DNA of 64,000 bases from JACDHG01 sp963815295 (GCA_963815295.1 CAWFFZ010000001.1:124001-188000), one strand, 5' to 3'. Numbered from the stretch's first letter, positions 53,021 through 61,961 are shown. Notes: a model not told the origin generated them from the letters alone. Made by a program: numbers and translations.

Positions 53021-55270
53021 ATGAGAGGTATGCGAGCGTTGGCGGGCAGGGCGACAGCCTTAACGGCCATGACGGCGATAGTGGGGCTGAGCTTGACCGG
53101 TCTCGCCTATGCGGACGACATCTCAAACTCGATAGACGGGACCATCGATAGTGTCGCCGAGGTGATGCCGCTGAATGTCGGCGGCCCCAATGGCACAACG
53201 ACGCTGTATGTGACTCCTCGAAACGATGACGGCAAGAACGGTTGCAACCTCACTGGGAGCACGACGCTCGGCCTTACGGTGTCCAGCTCCAACGCTGCGG
53301 TGGCCACCGTGTCTCCGAGTTCGGTCACCTTCGCGTCGTGCGGCGACATCAAGACGCTAACCGTCACCCCGGTGGCAGCCGGGACCGCGACGATCTCGGC
53401 CACCCAGACCAGCAACACCACCGACGGCACCTTCAACCTGACACCTGCGACGTTCACAGTGAATGTCACCTCTCCAGCGCCCGCGAACACTGCACCGGGA
53501 ATTTCGGTGGCTGGTGTCACCGGCGGTGCGAGTTACGACAAGGGCTCGGTGCCCGCAGCCACCTGCCAGGTCACGGACGCCGAAGACGGAGACAGTACCT
53601 TCGACGCCACCTTGAGTGCGATTACCGGTGACTACGCCTCTGACGGCATCGGCTCGCAGACCGCCAGCTGCTCCTACACCGACGACGGCGGCCTGACCGT
53701 GTCCGAGTCAGAGACATACAGCATCGTCGACGCGTTCGCACCGGTCATCGGCTACACCCTCGACCCCGCAACGCCCAACGGTCTCGACGGCTGGTACACC
53801 AGCAATGTCACCCTGGACTGGACCGTCAGCGAGCCGCAGTCACCCAACTCGTTGGTGACGACCGGCTGCGTCAACCAGAACATCGCCGCCGACCAGGCCG
53901 CCACGACCTATACCTGTTCAGCGACCAGCGCCGGCGGGTCTGCCGGCGAACAGTCGGTAACCATCAAGCGCGACGGCACCGCACCGACGGTCAGCTACGA
54001 CAGTGTCTCCGGCACCGCTGGCGACAACGGCTGGTACCGCTCGGACGTCGACGTGACGTTCACCGGAGCGGACGACCTGTCCGGGCCGGTCACGGCCACC
54101 AAGACCGTGACCACCACCAGCAACGGCACGGCGGTGACGGTCGACAGCCCAGCCTTCACCGACAACGCCGGCAACACCACCGCTGCCGGTGCGGCCACCA
54201 GCCCGGCGTTCAAGATCGACAAGAATGCTCCGAACGCGCCGACCGCGTCGCTGAACCCGGCGGCCAACCCGGCCGGCTGGCACAACACCGACGTCACCGT
54301 CACCTTCTCCGACAACGGCGACACCGGACCGAGCGGAGTCGCCACCTGCACCGCGAACGCCACGGTCAGCGCCGACACCGGCGGTCAGACAGTGTCCGGC
54401 ACCTGCACCGACATGGCCGGGAACGTCAGCGCAGCCACAGCGGTGACGGTCAAGCTCGACAAGACCGCCCCCACGATCGGCCACACGCTGGACCCGGCTG
54501 CGGCGAACGGCAACGGCTGGTTCAAGACCGACGTCGCCGTGGGCTTTACCTGCTCCGACAGCGGATCGGGTATGGACAGCTGCACTGGGGGCACCACCCT
54601 CGGTGAGGGTGCCAACCAGTCGGTCACCGGCACAGCGACCGACGTCGCCGGCAACACCCAGTCCGACACCGTCTCGGGTATCAACATCGACAAGACCGCA
54701 CCCAGCGTGAACTTGTCCGGTGCCCCGACTGGCAGCTACTACTTCGGTAGCGTCCCGGCGGCACCAACCTGCAACGCCTCCGACGCCCTGTCGGGTCTCG
54801 ACGGTGCCTGCACGGTCAATGGCTACTCCACAGCCGTCGGCAGTCACACGGTGACCGCAACGGCCACCGATAACGCCGGCAACACCACGTCGGACACCTC
54901 GTCCTACACGGTGCTGGCCTGGACCGCCAACGGGTTCTACTCCCCGGTCGACATGGGCGGGGTGCTGAACACGGTCAAGGGTGGCAGCACTGTGCCGCTC
55001 AAGTTCGAGCTGTTCGCCGGTCCCACCGAGCTGACCAGCACCTCGGCGGTGGCCACCTTCCAGACGCAGAAGGTCACCTGCGGCACGTCCAACGGCCTGG
55101 AGGACGCCATTGAGGTCGTCAGCACCGGCGGGACCAGCCTGCGCTACGACACTACCGGGGGCCAGTTCATCCAGAACTGGAAGACACCGGCCGGTGCCGG
55201 CAGCTGCTACAAGGCGACCATGACCAGCCTGGACGGGTCGAGCATCAGCGCACTGTTCAAGACCAAGTAA
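53021..55270 (+). CDS. Large secreted Ig-like/PxKF repeat protein
   Basis: The 749-aa protein has an N-terminal signal peptide (about 1-31, cleavage near LAYA-DD), then Ig-like modules, several of which open with a form of TAPTVSYDS, KNAPNAPTA, KTAPTIGHT or KTAPSVNLS and carry DNAGN or DVAGN near their ends, and a C-terminal PxKF-type domain (GFYSPVDMGGVLNTVKGGSTVPLKF, about 640-665). Ten or more Cys residues suggest disulfides. It lacks LPXTG and membrane anchors, so it is released or held non-covalently. The Thr/Gly/Ser-rich composition resembles adhesin stalks. GAAAGG precedes the ATG. Confidence 0.82.
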   Translation: MRGMRALAGRATALTAMTAIVGLSLTGLAYADDISNSIDGTIDSVAEVMPLNVGGPNGTTTLYVTPRNDDGKNGCNLTGSTTLGLTVSSSNAAVATVSPSSVTFASCGDIKTLTVTPVAAGTATISATQTSNTTDGTFNLTPATFTVNVTSPAPANTAPGISVAGVTGGASYDKGSVPAATCQVTDAEDGDSTFDATLSAITGDYASDGIGSQTASCSYTDDGGLTVSESETYSIVDAFAPVIGYTLDPATPNGLDGWYTSNVTLDWTVSEPQSPNSLVTTGCVNQNIAADQAATTYTCSATSAGGSAGEQSVTIKRDGTAPTVSYDSVSGTAGDNGWYRSDVDVTFTGADDLSGPVTATKTVTTTSNGTAVTVDSPAFTDNAGNTTAAGAATSPAFKIDKNAPNAPTASLNPAANPAGWHNTDVTVTFSDNGDTGPSGVATCTANATVSADTGGQTVSGTCTDMAGNVSAATAVTVKLDKTAPTIGHTLDPAAANGNGWFKTDVAVGFTCSDSGSGMDSCTGGTTLGEGANQSVTGTATDVAGNTQSDTVSGINIDKTAPSVNLSGAPTGSYYFGSVPAAPTCNASDALSGLDGACTVNGYSTAVGSHTVTATATDNAGNTTSDTSSYTVLAWTANGFYSPVDMGGVLNTVKGGSTVPLKFELFAGPTELTSTSAVATFQTQKVTCGTSNGLEDAIEVVSTGGTSLRYDTTGGQFIQNWKTPAGAGSCYKATMTSLDGSSISALFKTK

Positions 55271-55309
55271 CAGCAATCCGGCTGTCACGCATTGACAAAT
55301 TGACGGAAG

Positions 55310-55339
55310 CCCCCGCGCAGCACACCTGGTGCGCGGGGG
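55310..55339 (+). terminator. Terminator after the Ig-like gene
   Basis: CCCCCGCGCA and TGCGCGGGGG form a perfect 10-base stem with a 10-base loop, 39 bases past the stop codon. No long T-run follows, as is usual in high-GC actinobacteria. Confidence 0.75.
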
Positions 55340-55426
55340 ACCAAACTCAATGAGCGATAGCCGGCTGGCTACGCCTCGCAGTGCCCACGGGAGGTATGCA
55401 CGTGATCGGCTTCAGAGGAGCAACAC

Positions 55427-56224
55427 ATGGCTGACGACGAATCCGGGTTGAAGCGACGTTGGACCGGTCTGAAAACGTTTGCCCTCGTGGTCGCTGTTTC
55501 TGCTGCCATGTTCTGGGGGGCTGTGCCCACGGCGAGCGCCGCCGACTGCGGCATGTTCGGAGTCAGTCACCAAGGCAAAGGCACCGGCTACTCCGGCAAC
55601 TCGATCGGTGCGTACAAGGCGGCCGCCAGTGCGGGCATCGCCCGGATCGAGACCGACGTGTTCCTGACCGCCGACAACGTCCCGCTGATGAACCACCAGG
55701 ACAAGCTCGGCCAGTTCGGGCGGATCTCCGAGCACACCGCCGCCCAGATCCGCGACCGTTACCGGCGCAGTGACGGCTCCGTCGTGCCCACCCTGAACGA
55801 GGCGTTCGACGCGATGCGACCGTTCGGCACCCGATGGCTGATCGAGATCAAGCGCATCATGCCCTGGGAGGTCCTACACAGCCGGGTCGTCAACAACGAC
55901 ATGCTGGACCGGGCGGTGTTCTATTCGTCCTCGGGCTTCCAAGTGCGGTCGTTCGACCAGGCCTACCCCGACATCCGGATCGGGTTGAAAGTCGACACCG
56001 GCTTCGGCGGCTGGACGGTGGACACGATCAGCGAGTTCGCCGAGGTGGTGACGGTGGACCCTGGTGACCTGACTTCGCACCCGTCAAGGGTCAACCGTTT
56101 CCATGACCACGGAGTGACGGTGATCGCCCGACGCAGCGGTCTACCCGGTGAGATGCGCGACCTCGGAGTTGACGGCCGGATCACGAACGACCCGGCCGGC
56201 TTTGCGGAATGGTGCGGGCTCTGA
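55427..56224 (+). CDS. Secreted glycerophosphodiester phosphodiesterase-like protein, copy inside cassette
   Basis: The 265-aa protein has a signal peptide (about 15-38, ending TASA-AD) and a GDPD-type TIM barrel: VSHQGKGTG with the first active-site His, ARIETDVFLTADNVPLMNHQD with Glu/Asp metal ligands and the second His, TRWLIEIKRI, and the C-terminal VDGRITNDPAGFAEW typical of GDPD ends. HQG replaces the usual HRG, and the PENT motif is degenerate (SGNSIGAY). It would hydrolyse glycerophosphodiesters, possibly teichoic acid or lipid head groups, outside the cell. A close paralogue lies at 57.6 kb on the other strand. Confidence 0.82.
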   Translation: MADDESGLKRRWTGLKTFALVVAVSAAMFWGAVPTASAADCGMFGVSHQGKGTGYSGNSIGAYKAAASAGIARIETDVFLTADNVPLMNHQDKLGQFGRISEHTAAQIRDRYRRSDGSVVPTLNEAFDAMRPFGTRWLIEIKRIMPWEVLHSRVVNNDMLDRAVFYSSSGFQVRSFDQAYPDIRIGLKVDTGFGGWTVDTISEFAEVVTVDPGDLTSHPSRVNRFHDHGVTVIARRSGLPGEMRDLGVDGRITNDPAGFAEWCGL

Positions 56225-56360
56225 GCAGTAGATCATGCAAGCTCCACTGGTCAATTCGTATGACTCCTCGGCTGCACGAGAGCTCGGTGGCGCTAGCGTC
56301 ACTGGGACCTCGCTGAAAAAGACACCCCGGGGTGCCTGCCGGGTTACGGTGACCGGGCTT

Positions 56361-56399
56361 CCAAGCTGACAGTGCGAGTTCGATTCTCGTCACCCGCTC
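56361..56399 (+). repeat. Right attachment repeat (tRNA-Gly 3' copy)
   Basis: This is a 39-base exact copy of 52672-52710 without the rest of the tRNA gene. The preceding bases GGGCTT also resemble the anticodon region but lack one C. It marks the right end of the cassette. Confidence 0.8.
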
Positions 56400-56406
56400 C
56401 CGTGCT

Positions 56407-57051
56407 TCAGTCCCGGCCCAACGAGGTGCACACGCACGCCTTGTTGCCCTCGGGGTCGGCCAGCACCGTGAACGCCGGCGCGCGGTCATCCGAGACGAGA
56501 GTGCCGCCGGCCGCCAGTGCCGCCGAGATGCGGGCCTGTGCCTGTTCTGGCGGCACGGTCACGTCGATGTGGAAGCGCTGGCGGGGCTCGTCGTGGGCGT
56601 CAGTCTGCTGGAGCCACAGCGACACCTGCCGGCCCTGCGGGTCGGCGATGTCGTCCTCGTCCAGGTCGTAGCCGAGTACCGCCGCCCAGAACGCGCCCAC
56701 GGCAGTCCGGTCGTGGGCGTCGAGACCGACCTCGATCCGGCTGAGCTGCTCGGGGGTCGCGTCGATGCCGAGGTCGGCGGCGATGTCGCGGATCCTGGCG
56801 GCCAGCGCGATGTCGCGTCCGGTCACTCCGCGGGAGTCGTGGCTGAGGAGCCGGATGTGGACGGTGGGGTAGGCCAGGGTGATGTCGGGATGGTGGTTGG
56901 CCTCCTCGGCCGCCTCGCCAACCCGGTTGACGAAGGCCAGCCCTGTCGCGAAGTCCCCAGTGGCGTAGAGCGCCTCGATCGCCCCGAGCAGGACCTCCCA
57001 GCCTTCAGGCTGCTGCTCGAGGATCTGTGAGCGGGTGAGGGTCTCGGCCAT
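56407..57051 (-). CDS. Pterin-4a-carbinolamine dehydratase fused to VOC domain
   Basis: The 214-aa protein begins with a pterin dehydratase domain (about 1-95) showing NHHPDITLAYPTVHIRLLSH, the catalytic His-His-Pro-Asp segment, and SRGVTGRDIALAARI. A vicinal-oxygen-chelate (glyoxalase-like) domain follows (about 105-214) with RIEVGLDAHDRTAVGAFWAAVLGY and PQGRQVSLWLQ. The first domain recycles tetrahydrobiopterin or moonlights as a co-factor; the second may bind a metal or small molecule. AGGAG precedes the ATG. A separate VOC gene lies just upstream. Confidence 0.85.
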   Translation of the reverse strand: MAETLTRSQILEQQPEGWEVLLGAIEALYATGDFATGLAFVNRVGEAAEEANHHPDITLAYPTVHIRLLSHDSRGVTGRDIALAARIRDIAADLGIDATPEQLSRIEVGLDAHDRTAVGAFWAAVLGYDLDEDDIADPQGRQVSLWLQQTDAHDEPRQRFHIDVTVPPEQAQARISAALAAGGTLVSDDRAPAFTVLADPEGNKACVCTSLGRD

Positions 57052-57089
57052 GGTGTTCTCCTTCGTCTCCCGGTTCAGGACATCGGCGG

Positions 57090-57506
57090 TCAGGGCAGGA
57101 CGGTCTGCCCGATGGGGCCTGGGTTGTAGGCGACCTCCCAGCGGTAGCCGGCGGGGTCGCCGAAGTAGCCGGTGTAGCCGCCCCACTCGCGCTCGACCGC
57201 CTCGCTGACGTGGGACGCGCCAGCGGCCCGTGCCTGCTCGAGGACGGCGTCGACCTCCTCGCGGGTGGGCAGGTTGTGGGCCAGCGTGATTGGGGCGTGG
57301 CCCTCGCCGCGTCGGATCGGGCCGACCTCCTCTTCGAAGGCCGCTTCGACCCAAAGCGACAGCAGCAACTTGTCGCCGACTCGGATCATCAAGACGTCGT
57401 CGGGCACGTGCATCGCGGATTCCCAACCGAGCCCCTCGACGTAGAAGGCGAAGGCCGCCTCGAGGTCGGGCACAGCCAACGTGATGAAACTGACTCGTGG
57501 CTCCAT
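57090..57506 (-). CDS. VOC-family (glyoxalase/bleomycin-resistance-like) protein
   Basis: The 138-aa protein has the paired beta-alpha-beta-beta-beta units of VOC proteins: VSFITLAVPDLEAAFAFYVEGLGW at the N terminus and GGYTGYFGDPAGYRWEVAYNP at about 112-132, containing the metal-position Glu. Such proteins include lactoylglutathione lyases, dioxygenases and antibiotic-binding proteins; the activity is not predictable. The ATG at 57506 follows GGTGGAGGGC; a GTG nine bases earlier is an alternative. It is probably co-transcribed with the pterin dehydratase fusion 38 bases downstream. Confidence 0.8.
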   Translation of the reverse strand: MEPRVSFITLAVPDLEAAFAFYVEGLGWESAMHVPDDVLMIRVGDKLLLSLWVEAAFEEEVGPIRRGEGHAPITLAHNLPTREEVDAVLEQARAAGASHVSEAVEREWGGYTGYFGDPAGYRWEVAYNPGPIGQTVLP

Positions 57507-57575
57507 GCCCTCCACCCTGCCACGACCTGCCGACTCCTCGCGGGCGGCAGTGACCCGGCTACCGTCTCACGGGTG

Positions 57576-58376
57576 CTAGAGCCTGCACCACTCCGCAAAG
57601 CCGGCTGGGTCGTTGGTCATCGCACCATCGACTCCGAGGCCCTGCATCGAGGCCAGGTTGTCACCCCGACGCACGATCACGGTCACTCCGTTCTCGTGGA
57701 ACCGGCGCACACGTGACGGGTATTCGAGGAGGTCAGCCGGCGCCACTGTCACTACTTCCGCAACCTCGCTGAGGGAGTCGACGTTCCAGGGTCCCCACAT
57801 CTCCGGGCCTACCTTCAATCCGATCCGGATGTCGGGGTAAGCCTGGTCGAACTTCTTGACCTGGTACGCCGAACTTGAGTAGAACACCGCCCGCTGCAGC
57901 ATGTCGTTGTTGACGACCCGGCTGTGCAGTACCTCCCAGGGCATGATGCGCTTGATCTCGATCAGCCATCGGGTGCCGAACGGTCGCATCGCGTCGAACG
58001 CTTCGTTGAGCGTGGGCACGACGGAGCCGTCACTGCGCCGGTAGCGCTCGCGGATCTCGGCGGCGGTGTGTTCGGAGATCCGCCCGAACGGGCCGAGATT
58101 GTCTTGGTGGTTCATCAGTGGCACGAGGTCGGAGGTCAGGAACACGTCGGTCTCGATCCGGGCCATGCCCGCACGCGCAGCAGCCTGAAACGCAGCGATG
58201 GTGTTGGCTGAGTGGCCGGTGCCTTTGCCTTGGTGACTGACGCCGAACATGCCGCAGTCGGCGGCGCTAGCTGTGGGAACGGGCCCAAAAAACATGGTGG
58301 AAGACACCGCGATAAGTAGGGCGAGCACTCTCACACCGGTAACTCTCGCCTCAGCCCAGTCTCGCCGCATGCCCAT
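57576..58376 (-). CDS. Secreted GDPD-like protein, copy outside cassette
   Basis: The 266-aa protein is a close paralogue of the cassette copy: it shares the TASAADCGMFGVSHQGKGTG start of the mature part, GDPD residues (ARIETDVFLTSD, MNHQD) and a nearly identical central block. They differ mostly in the signal peptide and in the loop after RIGLKV. AAGGAG precedes the ATG. The gene runs opposite to the copy at 55.4 kb and is 1.2 kb beyond the right attachment repeat. Confidence 0.82.
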   Translation of the reverse strand: MGMRRDWAEARVTGVRVLALLIAVSSTMFFGPVPTASAADCGMFGVSHQGKGTGHSANTIAAFQAAARAGMARIETDVFLTSDLVPLMNHQDNLGPFGRISEHTAAEIRERYRRSDGSVVPTLNEAFDAMRPFGTRWLIEIKRIMPWEVLHSRVVNNDMLQRAVFYSSSAYQVKKFDQAYPDIRIGLKVGPEMWGPWNVDSLSEVAEVVTVAPADLLEYPSRVRRFHENGVTVIVRRGDNLASMQGLGVDGAMTNDPAGFAEWCRL

Positions 58377-58521
58377 GCGCTGACTCCTTCAAAACCTATG
58401 GGCGGCGAGGTCCTGGCCGCTGACGGCAACCTGCCATCGACGCAAACGATGATGCGGCCTGATTCGATGCAAATCAACATTTGATGTCGGGGCATGTCTG
58501 TCCAGACGCACCTCAACGGTG

Positions 58522-58571
58522 TTGACGCGTTCTTCCGAGCCTCGGTACGTTCGTGCGGAACCGGTACCGCA
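58522..58571 (+). promoter_or_regulatory. Promoter with LacI operator, site A
   Basis: A -35 box TTGACG (58522-58527), 18 bases and a -10 box TACGTT (58546-58551) are followed by TGCGGAACCGGTACCGCA (58554-58571). This matches site B before the PhyH gene with one change in 18 bases, in the same position relative to the -10 box. The regulator is probably the LacI protein encoded between the two sites. Confidence 0.75.
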
Positions 58572-58609
58572 TACGTATCCACGACCCACACGAAATTGGA
58601 GTCATCCTG

Positions 58610-59680
58610 GTGAGTTCACAATTGCGCGTCGCGGTGATCGGCGGGGGCGGCGACGTCGCACGTCGCGACTACCTGCCAGAGATGCGGCGACTTGCTGGGC
58701 GAGCGCGCGTCGAGCTCGTCTGCTCACGCACCGCCGACCACGCCAGGGAGGCGGCAGACAAGTTCGACGTGGACCAGTGGACCACGGATTGGCGCGACGC
58801 CCTCGGCGACGACATCGACATCGTCCTCAACCTCACCCCCGCACCCCTGCACGGTGAGGTCAACCTGGCGGTGGTCCAGGCAGGCAGGCACCTCTACTCG
58901 GAGAAGCCCGCCGCGGCGACCCGAGAAGAGGGCGACGCGATCGCCTCCGCAGCAGCACGCTCCGGAAGCGTCGTCGTCGCGGCACCGTCGGTGATGGTAT
59001 TCCCCGCGCTCGTCCGGGCTGCCGAGATCATGTCGTCAGGGCTGATCGGACCAGTGCGCTCCGCACACGCTCGCGCCAGTGCCGGGCCGCCGCCCTGGGG
59101 CGGCTACGAGTCCGACCTCCGCCCGTTCTTCTCGGCCGGCGTGGGACCACTCTCGGACCTGGGCGTCTATCCCCTGCACGCCCTGACCGGCCTTATCGGC
59201 CCAGTGGTAGACGTGGCGGCCGCCAGCACCCGCACCCGGAACTCCTTTGTCGTGACGGAAGGACCCTTCGCCGGCGACGAGGTGCCTGTCGGAGTCGACG
59301 ACAACTGGCAGCTGGCACTCACGATGTCTGACGGGGCGCTGGCCTCGCTTCAGTCGAACTTCTGCACCCAGGGGTCCGCAGGGCCAGAACTGGAACTAAA
59401 CGGCGAGGAGGGAGCTGTAGCCATCAGCCTGCTCGACTGCTCCGAACCGTTGCGGTACTTCAGCGAGACGCACGGCGAGTGGCGCGAGGAGCGGCTCGAG
59501 CAGCACCGTCCGCACGGGCCAGACCACCTGCTCGGCGTCCAGCACCTGGTCACCTGCGTCGAGGAGGGCACCGCACCCGTCCTGAGCCTGGCGCACGCCC
59601 TGCATGTCGTCGACGTACGCGAGGCTGCGGCCACGTCGACCGAGACAGGGACCCGGGTCTCCCTGACGAGCAGCTTCTGA
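58610..59680 (+). CDS. Gfo/Idh/MocA-family oxidoreductase 1
   Basis: The 356-aa NAD(P)-dependent dehydrogenase starts LRVAVIGGGGDVARRDYLP (Rossmann GxGxxx-type loop, about 5-23), has YSEKPAAATREEGD at about 100-113 with the EKP motif of the family and a C-terminal alpha/beta domain. It would oxidise a sugar, inositol or sugar-acid derivative. The GTG at 58610 was chosen because GGAG precedes it by 8 bases; an upstream ATG lies inside the operator. A second family member follows after 33 bases. Confidence 0.88.
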   Translation: MSSQLRVAVIGGGGDVARRDYLPEMRRLAGRARVELVCSRTADHAREAADKFDVDQWTTDWRDALGDDIDIVLNLTPAPLHGEVNLAVVQAGRHLYSEKPAAATREEGDAIASAAARSGSVVVAAPSVMVFPALVRAAEIMSSGLIGPVRSAHARASAGPPPWGGYESDLRPFFSAGVGPLSDLGVYPLHALTGLIGPVVDVAAASTRTRNSFVVTEGPFAGDEVPVGVDDNWQLALTMSDGALASLQSNFCTQGSAGPELELNGEEGAVAISLLDCSEPLRYFSETHGEWREERLEQHRPHGPDHLLGVQHLVTCVEEGTAPVLSLAHALHVVDVREAAATSTETGTRVSLTSSF

Positions 59681-59713
59681 GCCCGAGCCGACTGACCGAC
59701 GAGAGAAGGACCA

Positions 59714-60862
59714 ATGCCTGACGAGTCACCACTGCGCCTCGGCATCGTGGGGGTCGGGGCACTCGCACTCCGTGCCGTGCTGCCGCACCTCACCGAGCCG
59801 GACGTCGCGGACCGCGTCACGGTGACCGCCCTGTGCGACCCGGCCGTCGATCGCGCCAAGCTGGCGGCCTCGCAGTTCGGCGTCCCCGACGTCTACGTCG
59901 ACATCCAGTCCATGCTCGCCGAGGGTGACCTCGACGCCGTGACGGTCGTGAGTCCCATCGGCCTGCACTACGAGCACTGCCGGCTGTCGCTCGAGGCCGG
60001 CAAGCACGTGCACGTGAACAAGACGATGACGACCACCGTCGACGAGGCCGACGAGCTGATCCGTCTCGCCGACGAGCGCGGCCTCAGAATCGTCGCCTCC
60101 CCCGGGGAGGTGCTACGGCCCCAGGTGCGCCGGGCCCGGCAACTCATCCGCGCTGGCGAGATCGGCCGGGTCTCCTGGGCGGTCTGTGGCTGCGCCTTCG
60201 CCGATTACCACGAGGGCGAATCAGAGCGGATCACAGACGGCAGAACGATCGACCCGTCGTGGTACTACCGCTGGCCAGGCGGGGGACCCATGTACGACAT
60301 GACTTCCTACGCCCTGCACCAGCTCACGAGCATCCTCGGGCCGGCTCGCCGGGTGACCGCGCTGTCCGGCGTAAGAGTGCCCGAGCACTACTTCCAAGGC
60401 AAGGCCGTTCGGACCGAGGTCGACGACAACACGATCATCTCGATCGACTTCGGCGACGCGGTGTTCGCGGTTGCCTACGGAGTGGCGGCGGGCCACACCA
60501 ACGCGCAGTTCGGGGCCAGCACCTTCTACGGCACCGAGGGCGTCCTCGACGGCGTGCTACTCAACGGCGAGCCGATCGACTACCCGGGCAGCCACCTGAC
60601 CCAGGGGGCGCCGGTCACCGACTGGGACCACCAAACCCGGACCCTGCCCCACGTGGTCGGCAACCACCAAGACATCCCCGAGGCCCATGTCTTCGAGGAC
60701 GTGATGCAGCTCGTTCGCTGGGTCCGGGAAGGGGCCTCCTCGATGGCGACAGCCGAACACGCCAGGCATGTCATCGACATCATCGAGTCGGGCTACCGGT
60801 CGGCGTCGACGGGATCTGCGCAGGACCTCCGGACGACGTTCACGCCAATCGACGAGGTCTGA
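59714..60862 (+). CDS. Gfo/Idh/MocA-family oxidoreductase 2
   Basis: The 382-aa enzyme starts LRLGIVGVGALALRAVLPHL with the dinucleotide loop, and has VSPIGLHYEHCRLSLEAGKHVHVNKTMTTT where the usual EKP is replaced by NKT. WYYRWPGGGPMYDMTSYALHQLTSILG is the catalytic-domain motif of this family with the conserved Asp. It probably acts with the preceding dehydrogenase on the same sugar-like compound. Its 3' end overlaps the LacI gene by 23 bases on the opposite strand. Confidence 0.88.
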   Translation: MPDESPLRLGIVGVGALALRAVLPHLTEPDVADRVTVTALCDPAVDRAKLAASQFGVPDVYVDIQSMLAEGDLDAVTVVSPIGLHYEHCRLSLEAGKHVHVNKTMTTTVDEADELIRLADERGLRIVASPGEVLRPQVRRARQLIRAGEIGRVSWAVCGCAFADYHEGESERITDGRTIDPSWYYRWPGGGPMYDMTSYALHQLTSILGPARRVTALSGVRVPEHYFQGKAVRTEVDDNTIISIDFGDAVFAVAYGVAAGHTNAQFGASTFYGTEGVLDGVLLNGEPIDYPGSHLTQGAPVTDWDHQTRTLPHVVGNHQDIPEAHVFEDVMQLVRWVREGASSMATAEHARHVIDIIESGYRSASTGSAQDLRTTFTPIDEV

Positions 60863-61910
60863 CGGGCCGAGCCGAGGAGGCCCGCACCACGAGCTCTGCG
60901 GGTACGACGTACTCCTCTCCAGGCGTGCCGTTGCCTGCCATCTGCGCCACGAGACGATCCACGGCCTGCCGCACCAAGTTGAGCCTTGAATCCCGGAACG
61001 TCGTGAGGGCCGGCGACACCCATTGCGCGACGTCGGTGTCGTCGTAGCCCACGAGCGCCAGCTCGTCCGGGAGGGCGATGCCGCGTTCACGTGCGGCGGC
61101 CATGGCGCCGAGCGCGGCCGTGTCGCAACAGAAGCAGGCAGCCGACGGGGGGTCGGCTAGCGCCAGCCAGTGGCTGGTCGCCTCGAACCCGGCCTCATGG
61201 GTCCAGCCCAGCTCGGCCACGAGCGACGGGTCGACGTCGATCCCGGAGTTGGCGCAGGCCGCGCGGAAGCCTTCAAGGTAGCCGCGCTGCTTCCCCCACG
61301 GCACCTGGTCGGCGCAGATCGCGATTCGGTGGTGACCCAAGTCGATCAGGTGCTCCGCACCCAGGCGGCCGGCCGCGAACGTGTCCGACCACATCGTGGT
61401 GACTCCCGGCATGGGGACCTGGGGCTCCACCGCGATGACCGGGACGCCACCTCGTTGCAGGACCTCGATGGCGGCCGTGTCGCTGGCCCGGGGAAAAAGG
61501 TGCACGACGCCGTCGACACCACGGCTTCCTAGCACCTCGGAGTAGATCCCGGCGTGGTCGTCGTCGGTGGCGGAGATGTAGACCACCACGCCGAAGTCGG
61601 CTGATCCGGCAGCAGCCATCGCACCCTGCATGGCCGACAAGGCAACCGGGTTGCGGTTGCCTCCGATGACCAGGCCGATGAGACCGGTCTGCCCGGTGCT
61701 CAGGCTCCGGGCGGCGTGACTGCGGGTGTACCCGATCTCCTGGAGGGTCGCCAGCACCCGTGCTCGGGTCTCGGCCGAGATCCGGTCGCGGTCGTTGAGC
61801 GCGCGCGACACCGTCGTCTTCGACAGGCCGACGAGGGTTGCCACGTCGGAGATCGTCGGTCGCCGGTGCTCGGAGCCTGGTCGCGGCGGGCGTGGAACGT
61901 CCGGTGGCAT
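60840..61910 (-). CDS. LacI-family transcription regulator
   Basis: The 356-aa repressor has a LacI HTH with TISDVATLVGLSKTTVSRALN at about 19-39, the hinge helix HAARSLSTGQTGLIGLVI and a periplasmic-binding-protein-like sugar domain with GVDGVVHLFPRA, TTMWSDTFAAGRL and VGYDDTDVAQWVSPALTTF. It probably represses the oxidoreductase genes and the PhyH gene through the two operators of TGCGGAACCGG type; the sites lie at both promoters and not at its own start. GGAGGGAGGA precedes the ATG. Confidence 0.92.
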   Translation of the reverse strand: MPPDVPRPPRPGSEHRRPTISDVATLVGLSKTTVSRALNDRDRISAETRARVLATLQEIGYTRSHAARSLSTGQTGLIGLVIGGNRNPVALSAMQGAMAAAGSADFGVVVYISATDDDHAGIYSEVLGSRGVDGVVHLFPRASDTAAIEVLQRGGVPVIAVEPQVPMPGVTTMWSDTFAAGRLGAEHLIDLGHHRIAICADQVPWGKQRGYLEGFRAACANSGIDVDPSLVAELGWTHEAGFEATSHWLALADPPSAACFCCDTAALGAMAAARERGIALPDELALVGYDDTDVAQWVSPALTTFRDSRLNLVRQAVDRLVAQMAGNGTPGEEYVVPAELVVRASSARPVRPRRLA

Positions 61911-61961
61911 CGCGCGTCCTCCCTCCTTGTGGCATGGATCCTAGCCATCGGGGCGCGGCCC

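Larger units (their letters stand above)
52672..56399 (+). mobile_element. 3.7-kb tRNA-bounded cassette without integrase
   Basis: The segment between the two 39-bp tRNA-Gly repeats carries the Ig-like/PxKF secreted protein gene and a GDPD-like secreted protein gene, both on the plus strand, and no integrase, recombinase or replication gene. It is either a remnant of a larger element, an element mobilised in trans, or a relic left after deletion. The right repeat starts at the anticodon loop with one C missing next to it. Confidence 0.6.

Noticed and set aside
53918..55288. 456-codon open frame opposite the Ig-like gene
   Set aside because: Composition is Val/Gly/Ala/Arg-rich in the way typical of antisense reading of Thr/Ser/Asp repeats.
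56181..56489. Minus-strand frame containing TRIELALSAWKP
   Set aside because: This peptide is the translation of the reverse complement of the tRNA-Gly 3' repeat and is not a gene.
58553..58609. Upstream start for oxidoreductase 1 (MRNRYRIRIHD...)
   Set aside because: This extension would translate the LacI operator itself; the GTG at 58610 has a ribosome binding site and begins the Rossmann fold properly.
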